This document shows positions 24,909 through 33,563 of a stretch of 64,000 bases of DNA, piece after piece. The notes beneath the pieces are model-generated. The model was given only the letters and a program-made list of their open reading frames with translations. It was not told the DNA's origin and made no database searches. The DNA comes from Anaerolineales bacterium (GTDB taxonomy: Bacteria > Chloroflexota > Anaerolineae > Anaerolineales > Villigracilaceae). The stretch spans positions 4,083,223 to 4,147,222 of the forward strand of contig JABTTV010000001.1 in NCBI GenBank assembly GCA_015075725.1, read 5' to 3'. Position 1 is the stretch's first letter. Every line of letters begins with the position of its first letter. The translations under genes and the position numbers were made by a program.

Positions 24909-26222
24909 CTACCCGAATCGACTCAATGTCCTGTATATCGCCCGCGCGCCGAATTCGATCGCCGCGGCGGGGACGCGCTCGTCTGCGGCATGAATGATCT
25001 GCGAGAAGTTGAAATCCTCGGGCAGGGTCATGGGCAGGAAGCCGTAGGTTTGAATCCCCAGTTTCGATAAGAAGCGACCGTCGGTCACACCGCTCAACAA
25101 TAAAGGAACCGGCACCCCCTGCGGGTCGGCTTCGCGCAGCACACCAGCCAGTTTGTTGAAGAGCGACATATCCGGTTCGGCGGGTCCCGCATCATAACGA
25201 AGCACTTCGAGTTGGACGTCCTTCTCGAGGATCGGCCTGAGTTCGTCCATCATATCCTCCGGTTTGAATCCCGGAAGAAGACGCCCGTCCAATTCGACCG
25301 ATACTTCGCCGGGAATGACGTTGACCTTGTCACTGCCGTGCAAAATCGTCGGGCTTACCGTATTGCGAAACAGGGGCTTGAACGTCCGCCCGCGTTCGCC
25401 GAGAATCCTCAAAATGAAATCCGTCAGCGCAGGGTTTGCCAAACGGCCGAGGACCAAGCCTTGAGGTCCGCCCAGAGCCGCAGCCATTGCTTCGACCATC
25501 ATCCGCGCGGGAGGAGTCACATGCACCGGCAGATTTTTTTCGTCCAAAGCCTTGAGGAGTCTGGATAACTTCGCCATCGCACCGCCCCTCACAGGGAGCG
25601 ATCCATGCCCGCCCGCGCCATGCACGGTGGCTTTCATCCAGCATATTTGTTTTTCAGAGATCATGACCGGATAGAAACGCTTCCCACCGATGGTCATCGA
25701 AAAGCCGCCGAATTCGCCGAGCGCGTACCGGATGTCCTTGAATAACCCGGGATGCTCCTCGACCAAAAATTTTGCGCCGAAATTGCCGCCCGCCTCTTCA
25801 TCGCTGACGATGGCAAGCACAACGTCCCCGGGCGGACGCAAGCCCTCGGCGCTTGCGCGCAAAAATGCCGCCAGCATCATGGCGACCCCGCCCTTCATAT
25901 CCAAGGCGCCGCGACCCCAAACATAACCGTCGATAAGTTTTCCATCGAAGGGCGGCTGCTGCCAGGGCTGTTTTTCCGTCGTCACAACATCGACGTGCCC
26001 GTATATCAACAACGGCGGTGCCCTGCCTTCACCCGGCAACCGGGCGATGAGGTTGGGACGGTTCGGGTCTTTGGCGATCAATGTGGATTCAATTCCCGCC
26101 TCATCAAGCAACTCCCGGATGTAGCCGATGCACGCCGCTTCATTCCCCGGCGGATTCGTGGTGTTAAAGCGAATCAACCGCTGCAAGATCTCAACCGGAT
26201 GTTCATACAGAGTTTGCGGCAT
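24909..26222 (-). CDS. M20-family zinc metallopeptidase (ArgE/DapE/carboxypeptidase-like)
   Basis: 437 residues. Metal ligands and catalytic residues follow the M20 order: His and Asp in LIYGHVDVV (about residue 75), the bridging Asp in GALDMKGG (about 104), and the catalytic/metal Glu pair in VSDEEAGGNFG (about 138). The last His falls in the C-terminal region FSQIIHAADERVP. A dimerisation domain sits between them. It hydrolyses an amide bond in a peptide or acyl-amino acid; the substrate is not predictable. A second M20 domain occurs in the fusion protein at 44869-47703. Cytoplasmic. Confidence 0.85.
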   Translation of the reverse strand: MPQTLYEHPVEILQRLIRFNTTNPPGNEAACIGYIRELLDEAGIESTLIAKDPNRPNLIARLPGEGRAPPLLIYGHVDVVTTEKQPWQQPPFDGKLIDGYVWGRGALDMKGGVAMMLAAFLRASAEGLRPPGDVVLAIVSDEEAGGNFGAKFLVEEHPGLFKDIRYALGEFGGFSMTIGGKRFYPVMISEKQICWMKATVHGAGGHGSLPVRGGAMAKLSRLLKALDEKNLPVHVTPPARMMVEAMAAALGGPQGLVLGRLANPALTDFILRILGERGRTFKPLFRNTVSPTILHGSDKVNVIPGEVSVELDGRLLPGFKPEDMMDELRPILEKDVQLEVLRYDAGPAEPDMSLFNKLAGVLREADPQGVPVPLLLSGVTDGRFLSKLGIQTYGFLPMTLPEDFNFSQIIHAADERVPAAAIEFGARAIYRTLSRFG

Positions 26223-26342
26223 GGCGGCCTCCTTGTTGCTCGACCTTGTGTTTTATTATATGCCAAAGGACGGAAAATACCCGCAAAACACGCCTCGATC
26301 TGGATTTTCCATTACATCATCCTGCGCGTCGTCATAAAAACA

Positions 26343-26370
26343 CAAAGACCATGCTTTCGCATGGTCTTTG
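26343..26370 (-). terminator. Intrinsic terminator of the initiator tRNA gene
   Basis: A 12-bp perfect stem (CAAAGACCATGC/GCATGGTCTTTG) with a 4-nt loop follows the tRNA by 3 nt on the minus strand, then TGTTTTTA. Confidence 0.9.
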
Positions 26371-26413
26371 TAGTAGCGGGGGCAGGACTTGAACCTGCGA
26401 CCTTCGGGTTATG

Positions 26414-27060
26414 CATACCACTTCGGCTTTCGCCGCCTGAACAAACAGTTTGTGGTCTGGACTTTCTCTTCACCCTCAGCACGACCTGATAGGGTGCCTG
26501 CCATTAAGTCTCTACACCTTTTCCGCCAAAGACGGAACTTGGCTCGGGATTACCACCTTGGGAGGCTTCCCCGAATTTGACAGGAGTTCACGAACAAGTT
26601 TCCTCATTCGCAGCCCATTGCAGGATTAACTCCCAAGCGTCTCGATACTCGAAAGATCTTGGTTTGCGTTGGCGCTTGTCAGCTTCGACCATGTGGATTT
26701 CACTGCCGTAGCTGATGAATACGTCCACTGGAAATATATAAAACAAACTGCAGTCTGGCAAGTAGGCAAGCGCAAAATCGAAATCGTCTTCATCATAATC
26801 GTCCCGGACCATTTGACGGCGATTCGTTTTTGTTCGACGATTATCGATGACATAATTCTCAGACGATTCGTCAAACCAGGCGCATTTGACCTGCACTTTC
26901 ACCAAGGTCCCTGAAATATCAAAAACAAGGTCGTAAGGCATGCTATCACCTACCGGGTGAAGAACACCCCAGCCACGTTTTAATGCTTCAAGGATTGCAG
27001 CCTGCTCTGCAATATTTCCTTTGTGTTTCGTATTCATTTGTTAATCGCTCCTGCGGATTG
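26414..27060 (-). mobile_element. Group I self-splicing intron in tRNA-fMet
   Basis: 647 nt, of which 450 encode the homing endonuclease. The conserved core lies downstream of the ORF in the expected order: P element (complement of 26564-26579, AAATTCGGGGAAGCC), Q element (complement of 26538-26551, AATCCCGAGCCAAG), R element (complement of 26501-26518, GTAGAGACTTAATGG) and S element (complement of 26459-26466, GAAAGTCC). GACTT of R can pair with AAGTC of S to form P7. The element sequences resemble the cyanobacterial tRNA introns (IC3 type). The layout, with the ORF beginning 23 nt into the intron, matches the Synechocystis tRNA-fMet intron as I know it. Confidence 0.88.
26588..27037 (-). 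CDS. Intron-encoded PD-(D/E)XK homing endonuclease, I-Ssp6803I-like
   Basis: 149 residues. The catalytic constellation of the I-Ssp6803I family is intact and at the same positions: Glu 11 (KGNIAEQAA), Asp 36 (MPYDLVFD), Gln 49 and Lys 51 (VKVQVKCAW). RRTKTNRRQMV, DFDFALAYLPD, FYIFPVDVFISYGSEIH and KRQRKPRSFEYRDAW continue the family pattern to the end. Such enzymes act as tetramers and cut intron-less tRNA-fMet genes to copy the intron there. An AGGAG site lies about 10 nt before the ATG. The ORF ends in the 5' edge of the ribozyme core. Probably functional. Confidence 0.9.
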   Translation of the reverse strand: MNTKHKGNIAEQAAILEALKRGWGVLHPVGDSMPYDLVFDISGTLVKVQVKCAWFDESSENYVIDNRRTKTNRRQMVRDDYDEDDFDFALAYLPDCSLFYIFPVDVFISYGSEIHMVEADKRQRKPRSFEYRDAWELILQWAANEETCS

Positions 27061-27112
27061 AGCCCGACGAGCTGCCACTGCTCCACCCCGCATCGTAATT
27101 TGAAGCCCGCCG

Positions 27113-27141
27113 ATGTTACCAAGTAATAAAGGAAAAGTCAA
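27113..27141 (-). promoter_or_regulatory. Sigma70-type promoter of tRNA-fMet
   Basis: On the minus strand, -35 TTGACT (27141-27136), a 17-bp spacer and -10 TAACAT (27118-27113) lie 20 bp upstream of the first tRNA base. It is the best-formed -35/-10 pair seen in the window. Confidence 0.75.
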
Positions 27142-27161
27142 GCAGCACTATCGCGCCCTGT

Positions 27162-27167
27162 TATAAT
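27162..27167 (+). promoter_or_regulatory. -10 hexamer TATAAT upstream of the GT39/NHL gene
   Basis: TATAAT on the plus strand lies 85 nt before ATG 27253 in the spacer shared with the divergent tRNA promoter. No convincing -35 box was found. Confidence 0.35.
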
Positions 27168-27252
27168 TTCCTCTCACGCCGGATTAAACATTCGGGAATA
27201 TCATTCAAAGATTATCATCTCACAAATCCCACGCCAAACAAGGTGCTTCTAA

Positions 27253-30200
27253 ATGGAATCGAAACGCAACTGGCTCGACCGTCCCATTCACCCTGCGCTC
27301 CCCGCCGTCACGAACGAGATCCTGATCTTCGGGCTGGTGATCCTGCTTGCCATCGCCACCCGTTTTTATGATCTCGGCTCACGCGTGATGAGTCACGACG
27401 AAAGCCTGCATACCTATTTCTCCTGGCTTTTATACCGCGGGCAGGGCTACGAACACTCGCCCATGATGCACGGTCCCCTGCAATTCCATCTGATCGCCCT
27501 GTCTTATTTCCTGTTCGGCGCAAGCGATTTCACCGCCCGCATCCCGGCTGTGCTGTTCAACATCGCCACCGTGTGGATGGTCTGGTACTGGCGCAGGTAT
27601 CTCGGTAAATGGGGTGTGCTAATCGCAGGTCTCCTGCTCGCCATATCGCCCTACATGCTGTATTACGGGCGTTATGTGCGCAACGAATCCTTCGTCGGCT
27701 TCTCCGGCATCCTCATGCTATACGCCATTCTTCGCCATCTCGAGGTTGGCGGCAGAAAATATCTCTACTTTGTCACACTCGCCCTGCTGATTCACTTCAC
27801 GGCAAAGGAAACCTCCTTTATCTACACAGCCCAGGCACTGCTTTACCTCGCCATCTACTTTATCGTCCAGGTCTCCCGCACCCCGTGGAAGGGCGCGAAA
27901 GGAGACTACCGGGCTTTTATCATCGCTCTTAGCATAACGATCCTTCTCACCGGATGGGCGGTCGGCTACGGCCTGTACACGCGGGGAACCGAAACGATCA
28001 CCGGAACCGAAACCGCGCTGCCCGCCAACCCCGAAGCCGCGCCTCCCACTCCGTCCGAGCCTGTCGACATTACCCTGACCTTTCTCTTCGCCGCAATCGC
28101 AGTGATTTCTTTCATTGTCACGGCGTTTTTTCTGATCCGCGGTTATACATGGGAGCGTTTGCGAAACAATCGATCCTTCGAACTCTTGATGGTGTTCGGC
28201 ACCATCGTCCTGCCGCAATTATCCCCATTCCTGATCGACCTGACGGGCATTGTGATCCCCACCACCGCACCGGAAATCAACGCGCTTGCCGGCAATTGGC
28301 GATCCATCCTGATCATCGCTGCCTGCCTGTTGCTTTCTTTTGCCCTGGCCATTGCCGCAGGCTTGATCTGGAATCGCTCGAAATGGTGGAAGGCTACACT
28401 GATCTTCTGGATTCCTTTCACGATCCTATACACTACATTCTTCACCAACCCCAACGGTTTCTTTACCGGGGCAATCGGCTCGCTTGGGTATTGGCTCGTC
28501 CAACACGGTGTGGAGCGCGGAAGCCAGCCGCCGTATTATTACGTGTTGGTGCAGATTCCCGTTTACGAATTCCTCCCGGCGCTTGGGTTGATCCTCGCCA
28601 TCATTCTCGGCATCCGGCGAAGAGTTACCCTGCCCAAGGCATGGGAGGAAGACATGATCGACGGCACACTCGACGGGAACTGGGAAGCGAACAAGTCCCC
28701 GTCACCGGTGGAGCAGGAAACCTACACCCGCGAAATGAACTTCGTCAATATGTTCAGCCTCCTGATCTGGTGGAGTATCATGAGCATCGCCTCTTTTTCG
28801 ATCGCGGGCGAGAGAATGCCCTGGCTTACCTTTCATATGACCTGGCCCATGATCCTCATCACCGGCTGGGCGCTCGGCCGGTTGATCGAAATCACGGACT
28901 GGGAATCCTTGAAGCAGAAAAAATTCCTCTCAGGGTTGGCTGCCGTGGCGGTTTTCATTATTTCCGGAGCCAACGTGATCTACGCCTGGAATTCCCCGAT
29001 GCGCCCCTTCCAGGGAACTTCGCTGGAACAATTGCAGGCAACCAATCTATTCCTGCTGCCGCTGCTGGTCTTGATCCTCAGCGCGGCCGCCGCCGTCTAT
29101 TTCATGCGTGAGTGGGCAATGCGGGAAGTTCGTCACATTTTCACCCTTGTTTTGTTCGGCTTCCTTGCCGTGTTTACTGTCCGCGCTTCGTTCCGGGCAG
29201 CCTATATCACCTACGACCAGGCGACTGAGTTTCTCGTTTACGCCCACGGCGCGACCGGGATCAAGGAAATCATGCAACAGGCGGAGGAGATCTCCCTGCG
29301 TACCACCGGCGATCTGAGCATGCCCATCGCCTACGACGCCTCCGCACCGGATACTGGCGTTTCATGGCCCTTCGTCTGGTATCTGCGCGATTTTACAAAC
29401 CAGCGTTCCTTCGATCAGCCCACGCGTTCGCTTCGGGAATCGGTGGTGATCGTCGTCGATGAAAAGAATTTCGACAAGATCGATCCCGCCATTGGACCCG
29501 GCTACTTCCGCGTGGATTACATCCGTATGTGGTGGCCCATGCAGGATTACTTCGGCCTGGTCAGCGACCGCGGAATCTACCTCCTCGGCATAGATCCGAA
29601 TTTTTCAGACGAATTGAATGCCGGTCAAATCCCTGTTGAAGTGCGCGAGCAGTTCAATTTAATAGGCGCTCCTCTCTCGGAAAACGCAGCCGTAACGAAA
29701 AAACGCACCGGCTTGCGTTGGGAGATCACCGACGGCGCAAAGAAATACTATGTTCGAAAAGAGGAGCAAAATCTTGGTGTTTATTATTACGAAGACTTTC
29801 CCGAAGGCTATGCCTGCACCGGCATATTCAGCATCCTTAAACTTAACCGATTCAAGGACTATTCCCGATTCTGCGAAGGCTTTACCAATCCACAAATTCG
29901 CGCTGGGATACTTCAGATCTGGATGAACCGGGATTACACCCTGTATGCGCAAGCCAAAGGCCGTTCTGATCTGACTCTCGCCACCTGGCAGCCGGCGGAT
30001 CAAATGCGGCTATACATCCGCAAGGATGTGGCGCAGCAGATCTGGAATTACGGGGTGGCGCCGAGCGGTGATACGGCAGTCGAAGATCCCACGGAAGGGA
30101 AGTACACTGTTATTTCTTCAGACCTGATATTCGACGGAACCCAGGCGGAACCCATCGTCCTTAATGCGCCCCGCGCGCTTGCGTTCGCCCCAAATGGAAC

Positions 30201-31005
30201 TTTTTACGTCGCTGACTCACGCAATCACCGCATCCTGCACATCGACCAGCAGGGAAAAATATTGCATCAATGGGGCACCTATGCAGACGGGGTAAGCGTT
30301 CCCGTCGGTGATGGGACCTTCAACGAACCCTGGGGCATTGCAGTCGGACCAGACGGTTCGGTGTATGTCGCCGACACTTGGAATCACCGCATCGAAAAAT
30401 TCACGGCGGAGGGAAGGTTCCTGAAAGCCTGGGGCAGCTTCGGTCAGGGAAACGAGGCGACCCTGTTTTACGGTCCGCGGGGACTGGCAGTGGATTCCGA
30501 AGGAAGGGTCTACGTCACTGATACAGGCAACAAGCGTATCGTCATCTTCGACAAGGATGGCAACTACATCACTGAATTCGGCTCGGCGGGTTTCGACCCC
30601 GGGCAATTCGACGAACCGACCAGCATTGCCATCGACCGGAACGGAACAGTTTATGTCGCCGATACGTGGAACCAGCGCATCCAGACCTTCAAGAGGGTTG
30701 ATTCCACGGACTCGCTTTCGTTCGTCCCCGATCAACAATGGGATGTCTTCGGCTGGTTCGGGCAATCGCTCGACAATAAACCCTTCATCGCCGTCAATGA
30801 CGACCTGCACGTTTTCATCACCGATCCAGAAGGTTATCGCGTGATGGAATTCGATCCGAGGGGGACGATCGTCCGCGTGTGGGGCGATTACGGAAATACG
30901 TATACCGGCTTCGGGCTTGCTTCCGGTATCGCCATCGATCCGGAGGGAAAGGTTTGGGTGACGGACGGAGCCTTCAACCGAATCATGAGATTCACTCTCC
31001 CGTAA
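27253..31005 (+). CDS. Large membrane glycosyltransferase (GT39/Agl23-like) fused to a six-bladed NHL propeller
   Basis: 1250 residues. The first ~660 contain about 13 hydrophobic helices with the GT-C-type loop signature SHDESLHTYFSWLLYRGQG (from about residue 46) after the first helix, as in the TIGR03663/Agl23 group that uses lipid-linked sugars. A mixed extracytoplasmic region follows to about residue 960. Six NHL-type blades close the protein, shown by repeated YVADTWNHRI-like motifs (YVADSRNHRI, YVTDTGNKRI, YVADTWNQRI, FITDPEGYRV, WVTDGAFNRI). The propeller may sense or bind glycan or peptide outside the membrane. A strong terminator follows. Substrate and product are unknown. Confidence 0.75.
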   Translation: MESKRNWLDRPIHPALPAVTNEILIFGLVILLAIATRFYDLGSRVMSHDESLHTYFSWLLYRGQGYEHSPMMHGPLQFHLIALSYFLFGASDFTARIPAVLFNIATVWMVWYWRRYLGKWGVLIAGLLLAISPYMLYYGRYVRNESFVGFSGILMLYAILRHLEVGGRKYLYFVTLALLIHFTAKETSFIYTAQALLYLAIYFIVQVSRTPWKGAKGDYRAFIIALSITILLTGWAVGYGLYTRGTETITGTETALPANPEAAPPTPSEPVDITLTFLFAAIAVISFIVTAFFLIRGYTWERLRNNRSFELLMVFGTIVLPQLSPFLIDLTGIVIPTTAPEINALAGNWRSILIIAACLLLSFALAIAAGLIWNRSKWWKATLIFWIPFTILYTTFFTNPNGFFTGAIGSLGYWLVQHGVERGSQPPYYYVLVQIPVYEFLPALGLILAIILGIRRRVTLPKAWEEDMIDGTLDGNWEANKSPSPVEQETYTREMNFVNMFSLLIWWSIMSIASFSIAGERMPWLTFHMTWPMILITGWALGRLIEITDWESLKQKKFLSGLAAVAVFIISGANVIYAWNSPMRPFQGTSLEQLQATNLFLLPLLVLILSAAAAVYFMREWAMREVRHIFTLVLFGFLAVFTVRASFRAAYITYDQATEFLVYAHGATGIKEIMQQAEEISLRTTGDLSMPIAYDASAPDTGVSWPFVWYLRDFTNQRSFDQPTRSLRESVVIVVDEKNFDKIDPAIGPGYFRVDYIRMWWPMQDYFGLVSDRGIYLLGIDPNFSDELNAGQIPVEVREQFNLIGAPLSENAAVTKKRTGLRWEITDGAKKYYVRKEEQNLGVYYYEDFPEGYACTGIFSILKLNRFKDYSRFCEGFTNPQIRAGILQIWMNRDYTLYAQAKGRSDLTLATWQPADQMRLYIRKDVAQQIWNYGVAPSGDTAVEDPTEGKYTVISSDLIFDGTQAEPIVLNAPRALAFAPNGTFYVADSRNHRILHIDQQGKILHQWGTYADGVSVPVGDGTFNEPWGIAVGPDGSVYVADTWNHRIEKFTAEGRFLKAWGSFGQGNEATLFYGPRGLAVDSEGRVYVTDTGNKRIVIFDKDGNYITEFGSAGFDPGQFDEPTSIAIDRNGTVYVADTWNQRIQTFKRVDSTDSLSFVPDQQWDVFGWFGQSLDNKPFIAVNDDLHVFITDPEGYRVMEFDPRGTIVRVWGDYGNTYTGFGLASGIAIDPEGKVWVTDGAFNRIMRFTLP

Positions 31006-31011
31006 GCATAC

Positions 31012-31044
31012 AGACCTGACAGGTTTCAGAAACCTGTCAGGTCT
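31012..31044 (+). terminator. Intrinsic terminator (ACCTGACAGG hairpin family)
   Basis: 15-bp perfect stem (31012-31026 with 31030-31044), loop CAG, then TTTT. The stem core AGACCTGACAGG recurs at 36788-36820. Confidence 0.9.
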
Positions 31045-31071
31045 TTTTATTTTGTCCATTTTTTTCTGGTG

Positions 31072-31077
31072 TATAAT
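31072..31077 (+). promoter_or_regulatory. -10 hexamer TATAAT for sucC
   Basis: TATAAT lies 41 nt before ATG 31119; a purine-rich GAGGGAG ribosome-binding site follows close to the start. The nearest -35-like TTGTCC is only 14 bp away, so the -35 is uncertain. Confidence 0.5.
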
Positions 31078-31118
31078 GCCCGTGCTTTACGGCAAAAAAA
31101 TCCCCTCGAGGGAGAATA

Positions 31119-32252
31119 ATGAAACTTCACGAATACCAATCCAAGAACATTTTTTCAAAGTTCGGCATCCCAATTCCCAAGGGACGCGTTGCGGCTACCG
31201 CTCAGGAAGCGAAACAGATCGCAGAAGAGCTCGGTGGTCGCGTTGTTATTAAATCCCAGGTGCTGGTGGGCGGGCGGGGCAAAGCCGGTGGTGTCAAACT
31301 CGCCAAGGATTCTGCAGAAGCGGAGCAACTGGCGACCCAGATCCTCGGCATGGATATCAAAGGGCTTCCCGTCCGAAAAGTACTCGTGGATGAAGCCTCG
31401 GCAATCGACCAGGAAATTTATTTTGCGATCACCGACGACCGCGCGGCAAAGAAGCCGGTCCTGATCGCTTCGGCGGCCGGCGGTATCGATATCGAAGAAG
31501 TCGCTGTCAAAACGCCGGAGAAGATCATCAAGGTGAATATCGATCCGCTTTTGGGATTGCGCGAATACCAGGCGCGCGATGTGGCGGTCTCGATCGATCT
31601 GCCGCGCGATTACTGGAAGGATTTCACCAAGATCGCTATGGGATTGTGGCAGGTGTATCAAAGCACCGATGCGTCACTTGCGGAGATCAATCCGCTGGTC
31701 ATCACCAAAGATAAGAAGATGATCGCACTCGACGGCAAAATGATGATCGACGATAACGCGCTCTTCCGCCAGCCGGAACTCGCCGAAATGCGTGACACGG
31801 ATGAAGACGCCCCGGCCGAGATCGAGGCGCGAAAGTATGGGCTCTCGTTCATCAAACTGGACGGGGATATCGGCTGCATGGTCAACGGGGCGGGTCTGGC
31901 GATGACCAGCATGGACGTGATCAAACTCTTCGGGGGCGAACCCGCCAACTTCCTCGATGTGGGAGGCGGAGCCGGGTCTGAGAAAGTCGCCGCCGCCATG
32001 CGCATCATCCTCACCGACCCGAATGTTAAGGCGGTCCTCTTCAATATCTTCGGCGGCATCACCCGCTGTGACGAAGTGGCGCGCGGAATTTTGGCTGCGA
32101 TGGACGAAGTCAAACCGAAGGTGCCGATGGTCGTACGGCTCGTCGGGACGAACGCGGAAGAAGGGCGGCGCCTCCTGGAAAAGGCGAACATGATCACCGC
32201 CGAAACTCTGGCGGATGCGGCAAAGAAGGCAGTTGCGGCGGCGAGGAATTAA
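31119..32252 (+). CDS. sucC: Succinate-CoA ligase (ADP-forming), beta subunit
   Basis: 377 residues, standard length. The ATP-grasp N-terminus opens KLHEYQSKNIFSKFGIPIP, followed by VIKSQVLVGGRGKAGGVK (nucleotide binding), AEINPLVITKD and ALDGKMMIDDNA (Mg ligands). The CoA-ligase-like C-terminal part has GCMVNGAGLAMTSMD, NFLDVGGGA and FNIFGGITRCDEVA. With SucD it makes the TCA-cycle enzyme that converts succinyl-CoA to succinate with substrate-level phosphorylation. sucD follows after 101 nt that hold an interspersed repeat element. Confidence 0.97.
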   Translation: MKLHEYQSKNIFSKFGIPIPKGRVAATAQEAKQIAEELGGRVVIKSQVLVGGRGKAGGVKLAKDSAEAEQLATQILGMDIKGLPVRKVLVDEASAIDQEIYFAITDDRAAKKPVLIASAAGGIDIEEVAVKTPEKIIKVNIDPLLGLREYQARDVAVSIDLPRDYWKDFTKIAMGLWQVYQSTDASLAEINPLVITKDKKMIALDGKMMIDDNALFRQPELAEMRDTDEDAPAEIEARKYGLSFIKLDGDIGCMVNGAGLAMTSMDVIKLFGGEPANFLDVGGGAGSEKVAAAMRIILTDPNVKAVLFNIFGGITRCDEVARGILAAMDEVKPKVPMVVRLVGTNAEEGRRLLEKANMITAETLADAAKKAVAAARN

Positions 32253-32253
32253 A

Positions 32254-32339
32254 TGTCATTCCGAGTAGCGAAGCGACGAAGCAATCTCATTTTTAACCGG
32301 CAGATTGTTTCATGGCGCAAGGCGCCATTCGCAATGACA
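32254..32339. repeat. Interspersed repeat element with inverted ends, between sucC and sucD
   Basis: The element begins TGTCATT and ends AATGACA, with internal inverted GAAGCAATCTCA/CAGATTGTTTC arms and a GGCGCAAGGCGCC hairpin. This is the TGTCATTGCGAG...GAAGCAATCTC type of small non-coding repeat common in environmental bacterial genomes. A decayed relative lies at 9108-9193. It sits inside an operon without a terminator-like T-run. Confidence 0.7.
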
Positions 32340-32353
32340 TTGGAGAACATTAA

Positions 32354-33217
32354 ATGAGCATTCTTGTAGATAAAAACACCCGCCTTCTCGTGCAGGGAAT
32401 TACCGGGAACGAAGGTTTATTCCACACCACACAAATGGCAGCCTACTCGAATATCGTTGTAGGCGGCGTGACTCCCGGCAAAGGCGGTGAATGGGTTCTG
32501 GATGGAAAGATCCCCGTTTTCGATTCGGTTAAATCTGCGAAGGAAGCCACGGATGCAAATACGTCCATCATATTCGTCCCGGCACGCTTCGCCCCGGATG
32601 CGATGTTCGAAGCCGCGGACGCGGGAATCCCGCTCATCGTCTGCATCACCGAAGGTGTTGTGATTCACGACATGATGCGCGTACGTAATTATCTCGACCA
32701 GAAGAACGTCCGCCTTGTCGGACCGAACTGCCCCGGCCTGCTCACCCCCGGTGAAGCCAAAGTGGGAATCATCCCCGGCGATATTGCCATTCCCGGCAAC
32801 GTCGGCGTCGTGTCGCGCTCCGGCACGTTGACCTACGAAGTACTGTACGCGATGAAAAATCTCGGGATGGGCGCAACCACCTGCGTCGGAATCGGAGGCG
32901 ACCCGGTCAACGGCACGAACTTTACCGATGTTCTCGAAATGTTCGAGCACGATCCCAAGACCGAGAAGGTCATCATGATCGGCGAGATCGGCGGGAACGA
33001 GGAAGAGAAAGCCGCGGAGTTCATCCGCACCAAGATGACAAAACCCGTCGCATCGTTCATCGCCGGTCAGACCGCCCCTCCCGGAAAACGCATGGGCCAC
33101 GCCGGAGCCATCATCGAGGGCGGAGCCGGAACCGCCGCAGACAAGATCAAAGCGCTTGAAAAGGCTGGCGTGAAAGTTGCGAAGCACCCGGAAGAAATTC
33201 CCACCCTCCTGCAATGA
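32354..33217 (+). CDS. sucD: Succinate-CoA ligase (ADP-forming), alpha subunit
   Basis: 287 residues. The CoA-binding fold opens ILVDKNTRLLVQGITGNEG, followed by VGGVTPGKGG and VPARFAPDAMFEAADAGI. VGPNCPGLLTPGEAKVGIIPG and VSRSGTLTYEVLYAM lead to the phospho-His loop, with the active-site histidine in GKRMGHAGAIIEGG (about residue 251). With SucC it completes succinyl-CoA synthetase. The gene follows sucC on the same strand across the repeat element, so the operon is probably intact. Confidence 0.97.
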   Translation: MSILVDKNTRLLVQGITGNEGLFHTTQMAAYSNIVVGGVTPGKGGEWVLDGKIPVFDSVKSAKEATDANTSIIFVPARFAPDAMFEAADAGIPLIVCITEGVVIHDMMRVRNYLDQKNVRLVGPNCPGLLTPGEAKVGIIPGDIAIPGNVGVVSRSGTLTYEVLYAMKNLGMGATTCVGIGGDPVNGTNFTDVLEMFEHDPKTEKVIMIGEIGGNEEEKAAEFIRTKMTKPVASFIAGQTAPPGKRMGHAGAIIEGGAGTAADKIKALEKAGVKVAKHPEEIPTLLQ

Positions 33218-33280
33218 TTTTGTTGGGGCGCGGTAACCCCGGCAATTTTTATCAATCAATTCCCATCAAGAATCATAAAG

Positions 33281-33301
33281 AGCCGCCCGGCATGGGCGGC
33301 T
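33281..33301 (-). terminator. Intrinsic terminator of acpP
   Basis: 8-bp stem AGCCGCCC/GGGCGGCT with a 5-nt loop, followed on the minus strand by CTTTATG. It lies 26 nt after the acpP stop and faces sucD, so it may serve both genes. Confidence 0.65.
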
Positions 33302-33326
33302 CTACGGTTATAATCCCAAAAATCAA

Positions 33327-33563
33327 TTACTTGCGATTCGCGTCGATGTATTTGACCGCTTCGCCGACCGTCGTGATCTTCTGGGCGTCTTCGTCGGAGA
33401 TCTCCGCGCCGAACTTGTCTTCGAACGCCATGATCAACTCGACAAGATCGAGCGAATCCGCTTCGAGTTCCTCGCGGAAGCGCGCTTCCATCGTGATCTT
33501 TCCCTCGTCCACGTTAAGCAGGTCCTTGATGATCGTTTTCAATTCATTGTATGTGTCTGACAT
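33327..33563 (-). CDS. acpP: Acyl carrier protein
   Basis: 78 residues, acidic, four-helix ACP. The phosphopantetheine attachment serine is in EELEADSLDLVELIMAFED (Ser about residue 37) with the usual DSLD context. The start follows GGAGGATGTC. It carries fatty-acyl intermediates for fatty acid synthesis. Unusually for acpP, no fab gene is adjacent: it stands alone between sucD (convergent) and fni (divergent), with its own terminator. Confidence 0.95.
   Translation of the reverse strand: MSDTYNELKTIIKDLLNVDEGKITMEARFREELEADSLDLVELIMAFEDKFGAEISDEDAQKITTVGEAVKYIDANRK

Larger units (their letters stand above)
26374..27092 (-). tRNA. Initiator tRNA-fMet(CAU) interrupted by a group I intron
   Basis: The 5' exon is 27092-27061 (32 nt) and the 3' exon 26413-26374 (40 nt), giving a 72-nt tRNA after removal of 27060-26414. 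Initiator features are clear: no Watson-Crick pair at 1-72 (U-U), three G-C pairs in the anticodon stem (TCGGG/CCCGA), A11-U24 in the D stem, and anticodon CAU. The acceptor stem GCGGGG/CCCCGC and the T arm GCAGGTTCAAGTCCTGC pair. CCA is not encoded. The split falls between U33 and C34, just before the anticodon: the 5' exon ends in U and the intron ends in G, as group I splicing requires. A one-base shift of the boundary cannot be excluded. Confidence 0.9.

Noticed and set aside
26373..26585. Separate small RNA between the peptidase and the endonuclease gene
   Set aside because: The stretch is explained as the ribozyme core plus the 3' exon of tRNA-fMet.
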